From positions 124,001-188,000 of the forward strand of contig CAWGND010000023.1 in NCBI GenBank assembly GCA_963823845.1: DNA of 64,000 bases, read 5' to 3'. Origin of the DNA: Alloacidobacterium sp963823845 (GTDB lineage Bacteria; Acidobacteriota; Terriglobia; Terriglobales; Acidobacteriaceae). This document shows positions 35,404-47,228 of the stretch, in pieces. A program made the position numbers and the translations under genes. The notes under the pieces are model-generated. The model ran no database searches, had not been told where the DNA came from, and worked only from the letters and a program-made list of their open reading frames with translations. How positions within the stretch are numbered: position 1 is the first letter of the stretch; each line of letters starts with the position of its first letter.

Positions 35404-35626
35404 TTTTGCAGTCTCCTGGGTGCGCAAGATCGGTGGGGCATATTTATAGGGCAGCCGTCTGGGCTGTGAACTTGATACGTACGCCGAACGCACCCATCTT
35501 ATATGATTCGATGTGCTCTCGATCCACTCAGCGATCGGGTCGTCGGCTCCTCGGCACCATCACTACAGGGCTGTTACAGGAACCCGGCCAATCCTGATAC
35601 ACTCTCGCTTCCTGGAGGTATGGAGT

Positions 35627-37822
<2,196 letters not shown>

Positions 37823-37875
37823 AAGCCAAAACATATGCACTGGAAATCGGCATCCAAGCCTATAGAGGGTTTGCA

Positions 37876-38478
37876 ATGCTTATTCCGAGGATGCGTTTCG
37901 CCGCCGCCGCCGCATTTTGTGGTCTCATCGTGCTTGCCTCTGGCTGCGACAAAACCAAGCCAGACACCACCAACTTCAAGACCGCGATCAACAACTACTA
38001 TTCCGTGCACCCGAGCTGCGTATGGCAAAGCGCCGTCAAGTTTCCCGCGCAGGCTGATACGAACAACGATCTGCAAACGAAGAGCTTCGACGCGCTCACC
38101 GATGCGGGCCTGCTGACGCGCACCGCTCAGGAGAAGAAACGCTTCCTCATCGGCTCCAAGCAGGTCAACGATTACGACGTCTCAGACAAAGGCCGTACCG
38201 TGTGGACACCCGACCAGTCCCAGCCCGGCTACGGCAACTTCTGCTACGGTCATCGCGACGTGACTTCCATCGACAACGTAGCCATGGCAACAAATCAAAG
38301 CGGTGCGAATACTGCTACCGTGAACTACCAGTACGACCTGACTGGCGTACCCGACTGGGCAAAGTCGCAGGAGACGCAAATCGCCTTCTCCAACGTGCAG
38401 GCCGATCTCTCCACACCCAAGGCCGCAACCGCAACGCTGGTGCAGACACAGGACTCGTGGCAAGTCTCTGCCGAGTAG
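37876..38478 (+). CDS. Lipoprotein of unknown function
   Basis: A 200-residue protein with a lipoprotein signal: MLIPRMRFAAAAAFCGLIV followed by the lipobox LASGC (Cys about 24). The mature part is hydrophilic and begins DKTKPDTTNFKTAINNYYSVHPSCVWQ, then a helical region and a beta-rich C-terminus. I do not recognise the family. It follows the OPT gene by 53 bases on the same strand, so cotranscription is possible. Confidence 0.72.
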   Translation: MLIPRMRFAAAAAFCGLIVLASGCDKTKPDTTNFKTAINNYYSVHPSCVWQSAVKFPAQADTNNDLQTKSFDALTDAGLLTRTAQEKKRFLIGSKQVNDYDVSDKGRTVWTPDQSQPGYGNFCYGHRDVTSIDNVAMATNQSGANTATVNYQYDLTGVPDWAKSQETQIAFSNVQADLSTPKAATATLVQTQDSWQVSAE

Positions 38479-38572
38479 ACCGGCTTGCCTGAATCTTGAG
38501 TCATGAAGAAAAGGCGTGCAGGAACTCTTTCGACCTTGCAAGAATTCGACGATTCGATACACTCAATGCTGC

Positions 38573-39424
38573 ATGCAGGAAGGCAATCCCAGCAAGACTG
38601 CGTTCGGAGTCGCCCGCCGCCGCGCCGCGCATCAAATTCTCGATCAGCAGCCGCTGGTGTTAACTGACCCTATCGCCGTGTCCATCCTTGGCCCGCAAGC
38701 CGCAGCCAGCATTCGTGCGGAAGCCGAGAAGCACAACAGCCCCTCTGGACGCGCGATGCGATCTTTCATGGTCGCGCGCAGCCGTTATGCGGAAGAGCAG
38801 CTTGCAACCGCAATCGCTGCGGGCGCAGCGCAATATGTGATCCTCGGAGCAGGACTCGATACCTTTGCCTATCGCAATCCTTATGCGCGGCTAAAAGTCT
38901 TTGAGGTAGACCACCCAGCGACACAGGAGTGGAAGCGTTATCAGCTCAGTCAGGCTCTCATTGAGATTCCGGCATCGCTGACCTTCGTTCCCCTCAACTT
39001 CGAAAAGCAGACCCTGCGCGAAGGGCTCAAGCAAACTACATTCGACTCTGCCAAACCGGGCTTTTTCTCCTGGCTCGGCGTCACGCCGTACCTCACCCTT
39101 GACGCCTTCCGCGCGACCATCCAGGTCATCGCGTCCATGCCGCAGGGCAGTGGTGTCACCTTTGAATACGTATTGGACCGGTCGCTCTTCAGTTTCAGAG
39201 AAAAGATGGCATTCGATGTGATCGCCGAGCGCGTAGCCGCGGCAGGCGAGCCCTTCCAGCTATTCTTCTCACCCGATGCGATGGAGCAGGAACTCCACAC
39301 CGCCGGCTTCACCCGAACCGAAGAACTTACCTCCGCCAATCTCAACGATCGCTACTTCGGAGACCGGCGTGATCAGCTCAAGATTCAAGGAAACGTAGCC
39401 CGCCTCATCACAGCATGGGTCTGA
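38573..39424 (+). CDS. SAM-dependent methyltransferase of the TIGR00027/leucine carboxyl methyltransferase group
   Basis: A protein of about 283 residues. The start at 38573 (MQEGNPSKTAFGVARRRAAHQ) is preferred to one at 38516 because it fits the family N-terminus. The SAM-binding motif VILGAGLDTFAYR and the following VFEVDHPATQEWKR are diagnostic for this group. Family members methylate carboxyl or other O-groups of varied substrates; the target here is unknown. Convergent with the large secreted protein 13 bases away. Confidence 0.85.
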   Translation: MQEGNPSKTAFGVARRRAAHQILDQQPLVLTDPIAVSILGPQAAASIRAEAEKHNSPSGRAMRSFMVARSRYAEEQLATAIAAGAAQYVILGAGLDTFAYRNPYARLKVFEVDHPATQEWKRYQLSQALIEIPASLTFVPLNFEKQTLREGLKQTTFDSAKPGFFSWLGVTPYLTLDAFRATIQVIASMPQGSGVTFEYVLDRSLFSFREKMAFDVIAERVAAAGEPFQLFFSPDAMEQELHTAGFTRTEELTSANLNDRYFGDRRDQLKIQGNVARLITAWV

Positions 39425-39437
39425 CGTGGATTGAAAC

Positions 39438-42014
39438 TCAGTGAGGCTGCGCGGTCGCCGCAGGCGCCGTACTCGTATCAGGCTGCGGAGTCGCATCCGG
39501 CTTTGCCGTAGTAGGAGCAGGCGCAGCCGCAGGTCCGGGAGCAGGTGCCGATGCCGGCGTCGCTGCGGGCTGCGCTGAAGCTGCCTGCTGTTGCGGCTGC
39601 CTGCGTGGAATCACCACAGTATGAATCGCGGAAGGATCGTCCCGCAGCTTCACATAAAGTGACCCACCCACCGGATGCGGCACCTGCAGCGCATTTCCGG
39701 CAAAGCCATCCGGAACCTGGACGGCCTGCGCAAAATCCGGATCGGATGCCACCGAGTCAAGCAGGAAAAGGTTCGTCCCGGTCAACGTGCATGTTTGCGA
39801 TGTCCGCGTGCATTGCAGCCCATCCAGCACCGGCAAGCGCACCAGGTTTGCCAGCGGCTGCCAGTCGCCAGCGATATCTTTCGGTCCTACAGCACGAAAA
39901 CGCAGCGGCCCGAAGGCCGACGGTCCAAAGCTCTTCGCCGGATCGATCGTGGCCACTGCGGTCTTCGCATCCTGGAGCGTAAGGCTGCCGTCCGCCAGGC
40001 TCAGCGTCGTATGGAAGGCTCCATCCGCGGTCGCCACTTCAATTGTCTGCTCGGGCGAAAAGGTTTCCGGCGTCACCGCTTTGACGGAAAAAACAAGCCT
40101 GGTGTTCGGCGGAACTTCATTTGTATCACCCACCGTAATATGCGTATCTTTGCCCGGATCGGAAGACTGCACGCTCTTGCTCAGCAGCTGAACTTTGGGT
40201 CGCGCACTCGCCACGCTCGCCGGCACATCTACCACGCGGCCATCTTTCAGCTTCACATGCGCCATCTCGGTTTCGCCGGCGTGCAGCTGCGCTGTGTCGT
40301 CGGCCTTGGCCGCCGTCATGGTCAGGTCGTCTCCGCTTGCGGTATTGGCCAGTTTGCCCGGTGCAAACTGGACGCCCTTCACTTCAAGGCTCGCCACCTC
40401 GTCCAGCCGATTCCCGGCCAGCACTCCCTGCGCGTCGCCTGCATTCAGAGTAAAGCTCACATACTTGCCCGCCTCCGCAAGGCTGTGCAGCGCAATCTCC
40501 TCTGGCTCTGTCGCTCCGGCGTGCTTGATCTGCAGCGTCAGCGCGCCAGGGCTTTCGTCTTTCAGCGGAACTTTTACTTCCAGCTGGTCCGGCTGGCTCG
40601 CCTTCCAATCTGTTTTGATTTCCTTGCCCGAATCCGTCTTCGCCGTGATCGATTCAACGCAGGTTGCGTTGCCCGACGTGAAGTGCAGAGTATCTTCGCG
40701 TCCTACCACCAGCGCGTGCGTATCCGTTGCCGCCAGCTCCCACTTCGTCGTCTGCGCATTCTGCAGATGGAAGCTCGGTCCGGTGTACGGCATAAATCCC
40801 CACATACCGCGCAGTGTGCCCGTGAGGCTGCTATTCAAACTGTTCGTGTTGATCGATTTGGTGTCCAACGCAAAGCCGCCCTGGGTCGGGTCGGCCTTCA
40901 CTGGAATATCAACGTCTTTGCCGTCTTTGTTCTTCACGCGCAGCACCATGTCGTGCGCGTAGCTTGTGGCAAAGGCCAGAGGCGCGCCTTCAACCGGGAG
41001 CACTACCTTGTCCTTCGCCACGCAGAATTGCTGCTTCTCATCCACCGGACGCAGCGGCGGCAGGTGCCCGCCATCGACCGCCGGCAGCGCCATGACAATC
41101 ACAGATTTCGGGTTGCGGAACGACGGCGGCGTATTCAGCTTCAGATTCACGTCGTCGTTATGAATGATGCTCAGCGCTGGAATGTACTGGTACTGCGCCG
41201 TATGCACCGTTTCCAGGATGTGCGCAATGTCCATGACCGCGGCGACGTAGGGACTGAAGTAGCCGGCGCCGGCTCTTTGCGTGTAACTCAATTGCATGGC
41301 GAGGTCGCTGGTCGCGCCGGTCGTGAGTGCGTCCGTGACGGAAAGCGTGTGCCCGTCATCCATCACCAGCTCGTTCTGCTTCTGCACCAGGCATGAGGCC
41401 TGCTGCTCCACCACTCTCTGCAGGCAATCCGGATCGAGCTTGATGCTCAGGCTGCGCGCCAGCAGCGGCGATGCGTCTTTCAGTTTGTCCGGATTGGTCT
41501 CGTTGATCGCGCGGACCGCATCGAGGTACGCATCCAGGCGCGCCTTGTCGAGACTCAGCTGGTTCAGGTCCTGCGAAGCCCGCACAAACGAGCCCGGCCG
41601 CGAATGCACCGCATCGCGGATCGATCCAAAATCGCCGCCCGTCGACGGAGCCAGAAAAACAATGGCCTGCTGCGCGTCCACCGGAACGGTCACGAAAATA
41701 CCTTCAGCATCGACCTTCTTGTCCCACGTCTCAACCTTCGTCAGCCAGCTCTCCGGCGGCGGATTGGTCGAGCCGCGCAGAAATGCCACCACCAGCAGGT
41801 ATTTCACTGATTGCCCCGGAGGGAGTACCGGATGGATCCAGAGCCTGTCTCCGGCGACAAGGTTCGGCACCTTGGAAATCGGCAGCGTTTTTCCGCCGCG
41901 GGTCACGCGCACTTCCACGGTCGGCCCCGCCAGGTCAAACGGCGCAGGATCGGCAAAGGCAAGCAACGTTACCGAAAACAGTACGGCAGCTATCAGGCGG
42001 GCTCGTTTCAACAT
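39438..42014 (-). CDS. Large secreted protein of unknown function
   Basis: A protein of about 858 residues. The start at 42014 (MLKRARLIAAVLFSVTLLAFA) gives a standard signal peptide; an earlier TTG frame reaches 42080. The first 250 residues are mixed alpha/beta; the rest looks like repeated beta-sandwich or IPT/carbohydrate-binding-type modules (ALTLQIKHAGA; SLEVKGVQFAPGKL; CTLTGTNLFLLDSV). The C-terminal 60 residues are Pro/Ala/Gln/Thr-rich and probably disordered. No catalytic motif is seen. It could be a cell-surface or adhesive protein. Confidence 0.72.
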   Translation of the reverse strand: MLKRARLIAAVLFSVTLLAFADPAPFDLAGPTVEVRVTRGGKTLPISKVPNLVAGDRLWIHPVLPPGQSVKYLLVVAFLRGSTNPPPESWLTKVETWDKKVDAEGIFVTVPVDAQQAIVFLAPSTGGDFGSIRDAVHSRPGSFVRASQDLNQLSLDKARLDAYLDAVRAINETNPDKLKDASPLLARSLSIKLDPDCLQRVVEQQASCLVQKQNELVMDDGHTLSVTDALTTGATSDLAMQLSYTQRAGAGYFSPYVAAVMDIAHILETVHTAQYQYIPALSIIHNDDVNLKLNTPPSFRNPKSVIVMALPAVDGGHLPPLRPVDEKQQFCVAKDKVVLPVEGAPLAFATSYAHDMVLRVKNKDGKDVDIPVKADPTQGGFALDTKSINTNSLNSSLTGTLRGMWGFMPYTGPSFHLQNAQTTKWELAATDTHALVVGREDTLHFTSGNATCVESITAKTDSGKEIKTDWKASQPDQLEVKVPLKDESPGALTLQIKHAGATEPEEIALHSLAEAGKYVSFTLNAGDAQGVLAGNRLDEVASLEVKGVQFAPGKLANTASGDDLTMTAAKADDTAQLHAGETEMAHVKLKDGRVVDVPASVASARPKVQLLSKSVQSSDPGKDTHITVGDTNEVPPNTRLVFSVKAVTPETFSPEQTIEVATADGAFHTTLSLADGSLTLQDAKTAVATIDPAKSFGPSAFGPLRFRAVGPKDIAGDWQPLANLVRLPVLDGLQCTRTSQTCTLTGTNLFLLDSVASDPDFAQAVQVPDGFAGNALQVPHPVGGSLYVKLRDDPSAIHTVVIPRRQPQQQAASAQPAATPASAPAPGPAAAPAPTTAKPDATPQPDTSTAPAATAQPH

Positions 42015-42352
42015 AATCTTTCTAATAAGGCGAAGAACGTTTTTCGCCACTTCTAAGATGCGGGTTGTGCGCATGCTCAAAGCTGATTTCCGGGCAGAAG
42101 GTCTCCGCCTGGTTGCGCAATCAGTAGCTTGTCTCTATTTTAGTTGCCTTTACATAGACACGGCACGCATCGATTGAGTTTCGCGTCTGGAGCAACAGAT
42201 TCGTCAATCGCCCTGGCCCTGGCCTGGGCGTGCCTGTAGTGGGTCAGTTTTGAATTCACACATGTTCGAATAGGCGGTGATTGGACAACAAGGGCTGCCG
42301 TGATCGCAGGTACAACCACGAAGAGCCAGACTCTGACAGCCCGATGTCGAGT

Positions 42353-42922
42353 TTACTTCGGGCTTTGTGCAGGCGGATTTTCGCTGGTCGGCGGCACAAT
42401 TCCTTTCAGTCGCAAATAGGTCACCATGTTCCCATAGTGCTCATCCGTGTGCGCCGTATTGAGCGAAAACATAGTGATCTTCGCTATGTCGAAGTTCATG
42501 AATTTCATCATCTGGCTGCCCTTTGCATCGGTCATGCCGTCAAACGCCTGGTTGCAGTACGCAACCGCGCCCTTTATCGCGGCCACGAGATCGGCCTTTG
42601 AGGTCTTCGTTTTTTCAATGTCCTTCATCGGATTGGCTTCACCCGATGCTTGCGAGCAGAACATGTAATTGGCGTCGGCCACATGACCGACCAGTTGGCC
42701 AAAACTGCGAACGTCCGGTGTTGGTTTGAAGGAGTAGTTTTCTTCCGGCATTTTCTGGGCCGCACCGATGACTGCGTTGCTTATAAACGAATAGAGACCT
42801 TTTTCGCTTGCGGTAATCGGATTCGCTGGTGGAGCGGCCGGCGCTTGCGGTTTCTGCTGTCCGAGCAGAGCAATGGGAACAGCTGTCACTGCAGCAAAGA
42901 AAAAACAAAGCCTTTTGTTCAC
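42353..42922 (-). CDS. Secreted DinB-like four-helix protein
   Basis: A 189-residue protein starting with GTG behind a strong GGAGG. A signal peptide (MNKRLCFFFAAVTAVPIALLGQ) is followed by a Pro/Ala stretch and a DinB-type four-helix bundle. Candidate metal-binding histidines are in QLVGHVADANY and NTAHTDEHYGNM. DinB-fold enzymes such as the bacillithiol and mycothiol transferases are cytoplasmic; an exported copy is unusual but I recall similar genes in acidobacteria. Substrate unknown. Confidence 0.78.
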   Translation of the reverse strand: MNKRLCFFFAAVTAVPIALLGQQKPQAPAAPPANPITASEKGLYSFISNAVIGAAQKMPEENYSFKPTPDVRSFGQLVGHVADANYMFCSQASGEANPMKDIEKTKTSKADLVAAIKGAVAYCNQAFDGMTDAKGSQMMKFMNFDIAKITMFSLNTAHTDEHYGNMVTYLRLKGIVPPTSENPPAQSPK

Positions 42923-43592
42923 AAGACACCTCCGGTGAAATCATGTCACATCTAGAAGGCGTGAGGTACCGGAAAAGTGCTCCGCCAACCTAGTTGCCTC
43001 GATGGCTTGACGATCACTCAACACAAGCCGAGCATACCTACTGAAATGTTCATTAAGACAGTTTTTTGCTCGCTTTGCAGTTGCGCGAATCTCTGTCCGT
43101 GATTAGTCCTTATAAAACGTTAGGTTCCTATCGGGACTGGCCGCGCGAGATGAGCGCCAGCCGGGGCAATTTCTCCGGGCAGTTTCGATAGGATCGTTTG
43201 AAATGAGCCGGTGCGGTTTGCGGCGGACGCGGTGATCTACGTGCATCTATGGAATTTCAATTGTAGCTATATGATTACAGAGTATTTGCGTGGAAACAGC
43301 GTAGTCGCATGTACGTGCCACTATGGTGAGGGTCATGGCCAGCCCAGTATAGCGACCAGCTGGGATTTTGACCAGACGCCGTGACTTCGATCATGGCCCA
43401 CGCGGCAGCGTCCGCCGCGCAGCGGCTTAGTTCAAACGCGCTAGCATCTCGTCACAACTCGCGGTTGGTCGGCAATACGGAAGTAATGCCCTTGCGGCCG
43501 TTAACTTCCGGTTAGCCGGTAACAGGCCTAGAACTCGGCTTTACAGGGCTCAGATTGTCAACGTGATAGTAGGCAAGCGATCGGCGAGTGCC
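42923..43592. other. Long non-coding stretch, possibly decayed DNA
   Basis: About 670 bases with no frame I can support on either strand. Apart from the DinB Shine-Dalgarno at its left edge it shows no clear promoter, tRNA or terminator. Composition is patchier than the neighbouring genes. It may hold remnants of a lost gene or mobile element, but nothing is recognisable. Confidence 0.4.
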
Positions 43593-45113
43593 TCAGCCGT
43601 AGGATTGGAAGTTCTTCCAAAAGGCCGGCCAACCACCGCGCACGTCACGACAGATCCAGACATCGGCCTGGTCGATGGCGTCGTTCACAACGCCATAGGG
43701 ATGAGGCAGGTTAGCTGCCCAGGTGCAGGACGCGAACATGTGGCTGAGTTCGTCGCGTGTGAAGCCGACGGCAATGATGGTCTGGGGCGGCGGGTTGCCG
43801 TAGCCCCGGAGCCAATTGGAGTTTACTCCGCTGATGGCCTCCGGCAGGCCGTAGGCGCGGCCATAAAGATTGACGGCGCCTGCCTCTCCTTCATCGAAAG
43901 CGAGGACGCCCAAGGCGGCTCGTTTGGATGGGGGCAGGGAGTCGCGCACGCGGGCGACAGTGGCGGCCAGCTCCGGCCAGCCTATCTCTAGGTTGAAGCT
44001 GTTGTTGGCGCCGTCGGCGATGCGCCACCATGTTGAGTTGATCGGCGCGATTGGAACAACCAGGGCATAAGAGACAAGTCCCCCGATGGCGAGAAATATC
44101 CAAGTGCTTCGGATTGCGGCGGACCGCCATCGCGGACTGAGCGAGGTAAGTTGTAGTTCGGCCCAAACGGCACCGGCCGCCATGAGCATCGGGTAAGCGG
44201 GGCCGAGATAGTAGTCGCGGCCTCGGGCCGCAAGGAAGAGGACCAGCGGGATGACATACATCCAGCCGAGCATGCGGAAGCGCTTTCCGGCGGGCGTTGC
44301 GAAGAGAAACCAGAGGCCTGCCAGCCACAGAGGGACGGTAACAGGATTCGTAGTTCGCCAAAGCTGGCCGGGGAGGAAGTAGTCGGTACTTCCCAAATGG
44401 AGGTCGCGGGTATGAATGCTCTGCATCCAGGCCAGGCCCACCAAATGGTGTTGGAACTGCCAGATGATTACAGGCATAGCGATGACAGCCGCGACGCCGA
44501 CGCCGCACCAGAACCATGGGCAGCGCAGGTAGCGGCGGTTCGGGGTGAGGAGCATCCCGCCGAGCAGGCCAGCGACAAAGAAGACCATGGTGTATTTGGT
44601 GAGTATGCCGAGCCCGATAGCGGTGCCGATGCCAAGCCACCATCGGGGATTTTTCGAGCGAAGCAGGCAGACAGTGGACCATGCAACGGCAACCCACCAG
44701 AGCAGGTCAAAAGTCATGTAGGAGAGAAAGGAGCCGGAGAAGACGACTGGCCCCTCAATGGCGGCTGCGACCGCAGCGACCAGCATCGCTCGGGAGCTCC
44801 CTCCGAAGGCGCGAGCGGTAAGGCCGGTGAGCACGATCAGGAGACCAATAGCAACTGCGGCACAGAATCGGAACCCTGTGAGGTTGGCACCGAAGACGGC
44901 CAACTCCGCTCGAGCGAGCCACGCAGTGAGGGGAGGATAGACGACGTAACACCAGTCTAGGTGGCGTGCGTTGGAATAGGTAAGCAGTTCGTCACGGTGG
45001 AAACCGTATCGGCTGCTGGTGGCGATGTGCTCGAGGGTAAATGCGAGCCCAGTAAGCCATATGAGGGTGCCGTCGCTTGGGCGAAGCCGTGAACTGACTG
45101 ACGATTCTCGCAT
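43593..45113 (-). CDS. GT39/ArnT-like membrane glycosyltransferase
   Basis: A 506-residue protein with about eleven membrane helices. The first extracytoplasmic loop has YGFHRDELLTYSNARHLDWCYVVYPPLTAWLARAE, matching the catalytic Asp-Glu loop of GT39/GT83-type enzymes that use polyprenyl-phosphate sugars. The C-terminal 150 residues form a soluble periplasmic domain. It would transfer a sugar to a lipid or protein on the outer face of the inner membrane. It stands alone between two non-coding stretches. Confidence 0.85.
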   Translation of the reverse strand: MRESSVSSRLRPSDGTLIWLTGLAFTLEHIATSSRYGFHRDELLTYSNARHLDWCYVVYPPLTAWLARAELAVFGANLTGFRFCAAVAIGLLIVLTGLTARAFGGSSRAMLVAAVAAAIEGPVVFSGSFLSYMTFDLLWWVAVAWSTVCLLRSKNPRWWLGIGTAIGLGILTKYTMVFFVAGLLGGMLLTPNRRYLRCPWFWCGVGVAAVIAMPVIIWQFQHHLVGLAWMQSIHTRDLHLGSTDYFLPGQLWRTTNPVTVPLWLAGLWFLFATPAGKRFRMLGWMYVIPLVLFLAARGRDYYLGPAYPMLMAAGAVWAELQLTSLSPRWRSAAIRSTWIFLAIGGLVSYALVVPIAPINSTWWRIADGANNSFNLEIGWPELAATVARVRDSLPPSKRAALGVLAFDEGEAGAVNLYGRAYGLPEAISGVNSNWLRGYGNPPPQTIIAVGFTRDELSHMFASCTWAANLPHPYGVVNDAIDQADVWICRDVRGGWPAFWKNFQSYG

Positions 45114-45349
45114 GGCGTCCTTGGAAAATTGGATGGAAACAGCTAGTTTCCCGGTTTACACGTCCTTAGTCCACCTTTCTCCCGACATAAAGAGTGATCC
45201 ACCAGGCGATGATGGCCCAGATACTGTGTTCCGAGTGGATTGTCGGCGATAGGGACGTTTCGCGGGATGGTCCGCTGTGTCCGTATTGCCGGTCAACCAG
45301 CCAGAACATTACTTCCGCTATGCCGACTTAGGGGAGTGATTCTGTTACG

Positions 45350-45943
45350 TTATTTTTCCTTGAAGGCGTCGAAATAATGGTTTTCGCCGACGTCCTCGTA
45401 TTCCTCTGCGACCGATATACCAGCAGCCCCGAGTAGCTTCCTGTACTCCACGGCTCCTAGCGAGATTGATCCCAACCCTGTCATTGCATCGTTCCAAATG
45501 GCAGGTTTGGCAGTGGAGGTGAATAGCAGACGGCCACCCGGTACGAGGATGTCGGCAAATCTCCGGATCAGGCGATGCTGCTCTTCAGCCTGGAGAAGGA
45601 ACATCAGCCCGATTGACAAAACAGCATCGAAAGTTCGATCAAACAATCTCGACTCCAGAACAGACTCGCAAACAATGGGTACGCCAGGCAAGTTGCGTTG
45701 GAATGCCGCGACAAACGATGGTGCGGCGTCCACCCCGAAGACTTGGAGTCCTTCTTCGACCAGTACCACCGTGATGGGAAAGCCAGGCCCACAACCCAGA
45801 TCGATAACGCTATTACCGCGCGGCAATACTTTCGCCCAGTTCCTCACTTCTTTCACGCCGATTGCAATAGACCGAGTCCCACTATTGCCACGACGCGCAA
45901 GAAATTCTTCTGAGACTGATTCGTATCCATTGGATAGATCCAT
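45350..45943 (-). CDS. Class I SAM-dependent methyltransferase
   Basis: A 197-residue Rossmann-fold methyltransferase: motif I VIDLGCGPGFPITVVLVEEG, motif II acidic residue in VFGVDAA, and FDAVLSIGLMFLLQAEEQHRLIRRFADILVPGGRLLFTS downstream. The target is not identifiable. About 240 bases without a gene separate it from the glycosyltransferase upstream. Confidence 0.83.
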   Translation of the reverse strand: MDLSNGYESVSEEFLARRGNSGTRSIAIGVKEVRNWAKVLPRGNSVIDLGCGPGFPITVVLVEEGLQVFGVDAAPSFVAAFQRNLPGVPIVCESVLESRLFDRTFDAVLSIGLMFLLQAEEQHRLIRRFADILVPGGRLLFTSTAKPAIWNDAMTGLGSISLGAVEYRKLLGAAGISVAEEYEDVGENHYFDAFKEK

Positions 45944-46314
45944 CTGTTGATGCTAGCAAGCCGTCCGGCTCTTCCTGGTGACAAGTCTCTCGGTATCTAT
46001 AAACGCGCGTCTCGTCACTTGGGCGTAAAGTCCCCAAACCGGACAAGCGCTCTCTCGACGCTCATAGCGCAGAACCGCAGCATAAAGTCTGTCAAGCCCC
46101 CAAACCCACATTTTTCCTGTAATCCATTGATTCAAAAGGTCAAAAACATCCCGCAAATTGCCGGATTGCCCGGCCAGATCCGCTAAAATAGAGACAGAAG
46201 CTAAAGAGAAACGGGCAATAGCCATCTCATTGATTCCAGATACTTTACTAACAACATACGCCGAATCAATACTTTAGCGACGATCAGGCGCCAGCCCTGT
46301 GTATTTTCAAGGAT
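45944..46314. other. Non-coding stretch, possible dispersed repeat
   Basis: About 370 bases. A 90-codon frame on the minus strand (45953-46225) has no ribosome site and low coding character, so it is not called. The part at about 46090-46190 (CAAGCCCCCAAACCCACAT ... CCCGCAAATTGCCGGATTGC) resembles AT/GC-patchy intergenic repeats I associate with acidobacterial genomes, but this is from memory and cannot be checked here. Confidence 0.3.
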
Positions 46315-47172
46315 TTAGACGCCCTGGGGGTAGGGGGAGGGTGTTTGTCGGCGCCCACGGTTCGGACTCAGCAACCGCATCGTGATCCAGAAGGCCGGCA
46401 CCAGGAAGACCGTCGACCCAAAGACCCACATAAACGCTCCCGCAGCCGCCTGATCGTATACCGGACTCCAACCGAGCGGATTGGTCTGCGCGACGTAACT
46501 CGGATAGATCGGCCGGCCCGCAAAGCAGAGGACGGCCGACAGACTCGTGTTCACGATGTCCGCGGAAAGGATGTAAGGAATCAGCATCCAGCGTAGCACC
46601 CGCCGCCGGGTAGGCCACGGCCGCAGGATGGGCCACCAGAAAAGCACGCTGGTCAAGAAAAAGCAGGCGTGCTCCACATTGTGCCAGCCTTCCGACCGAA
46701 GCGCCAGCTCATACGCTTTCGGAATATGCCAGCCGATATAAGCAATGTTCATCAGGAGCCATGCCGGTTTCAGGCTCGTCAGAAACCGCCCTATTTTCCT
46801 GAGCCAGTGCAAGCGGAGGAGCCGCCCAAGCACGCGCCGCACAAAGGCTCGCGGCAAACCCCGCAGCAGCGGAACCTGCGGTGCGCCCAGCAGGAGCAGC
46901 GGAGGCGCAACCGACATGAACACGAAATGCTGCCCCATGTGCGCCGAGAGCAGCCGATCATCCAGCGTATCGAGAGGAGATGCAACCGCCAGAAAGAGCG
47001 AAAACAATCCGCCGAGAAAGCAGCCTAGCCGCCACTCCGGAAACTGCTCCGGACGCGTCCGCCCGATCAACAACCATCCACGCACGTAAACCACGGCGGT
47101 GAGCAGCAGCGCCAGTGTCGTCAGCGGAGGAATATTCCAGTTCAGCAGAACAGATTGAAATTCAGGCGACAT
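46315..47172 (-). CDS. ctaG: Cytochrome c oxidase assembly protein CtaG (caa3 type)
   Basis: A protein of about 285 residues with seven membrane helices, typical of the caa3_CtaG family (LSAHMGQHFVFMSVAPPLLLLGAP; NIAYIGWHIPKAYELAL; HNVEHACFFLTSVLFWWPIL). It helps assemble or metallate the CuA/CuB oxidase encoded nearby. The start MSPEFQSVLLNWN is chosen because the same first nine codons stand directly after qcrB at 50039, showing the ancestral start; a GTG at 47217 is in frame. No Shine-Dalgarno precedes the present ATG, in line with loss of its former coupling to qcrB. Confidence 0.88.
   Translation of the reverse strand: MSPEFQSVLLNWNIPPLTTLALLLTAVVYVRGWLLIGRTRPEQFPEWRLGCFLGGLFSLFLAVASPLDTLDDRLLSAHMGQHFVFMSVAPPLLLLGAPQVPLLRGLPRAFVRRVLGRLLRLHWLRKIGRFLTSLKPAWLLMNIAYIGWHIPKAYELALRSEGWHNVEHACFFLTSVLFWWPILRPWPTRRRVLRWMLIPYILSADIVNTSLSAVLCFAGRPIYPSYVAQTNPLGWSPVYDQAAAGAFMWVFGSTVFLVPAFWITMRLLSPNRGRRQTPSPYPQGV
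47145..47172 (-). repeat. 28-bp direct repeat, copy at the start of intact ctaG
   Basis: Read on the minus strand this is ATG plus the next 25 bases of ctaG (codons M-S-P-E-F-Q-S-V-L and one further base). The identical 28 bases recur at 50012-50039. Identity ends exactly at both borders. Confidence 0.9.
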
Positions 47173-47228
47173 AATACGGGAGCCGACCCATCCGGTCGAC
47201 ACTGCGACATTAATCACGTGCCGGCATG

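Noticed and set aside
39675..41396. Open frame of 573 codons on the plus strand
   Set aside because: It is antisense to the large secreted protein, is rich in Arg, His and Gln as expected of a mirror frame, and has no ribosome site or recognisable domain.
42923..43592. Insertion sequence or integrase remnant
   Set aside because: No transposase or integrase motif and no terminal inverted repeats could be found by eye.
45953..46225. 90-codon frame on the minus strand
   Set aside because: No ribosome site, no hydrophobic or domain pattern, and it lies in patchy sequence that looks non-coding.
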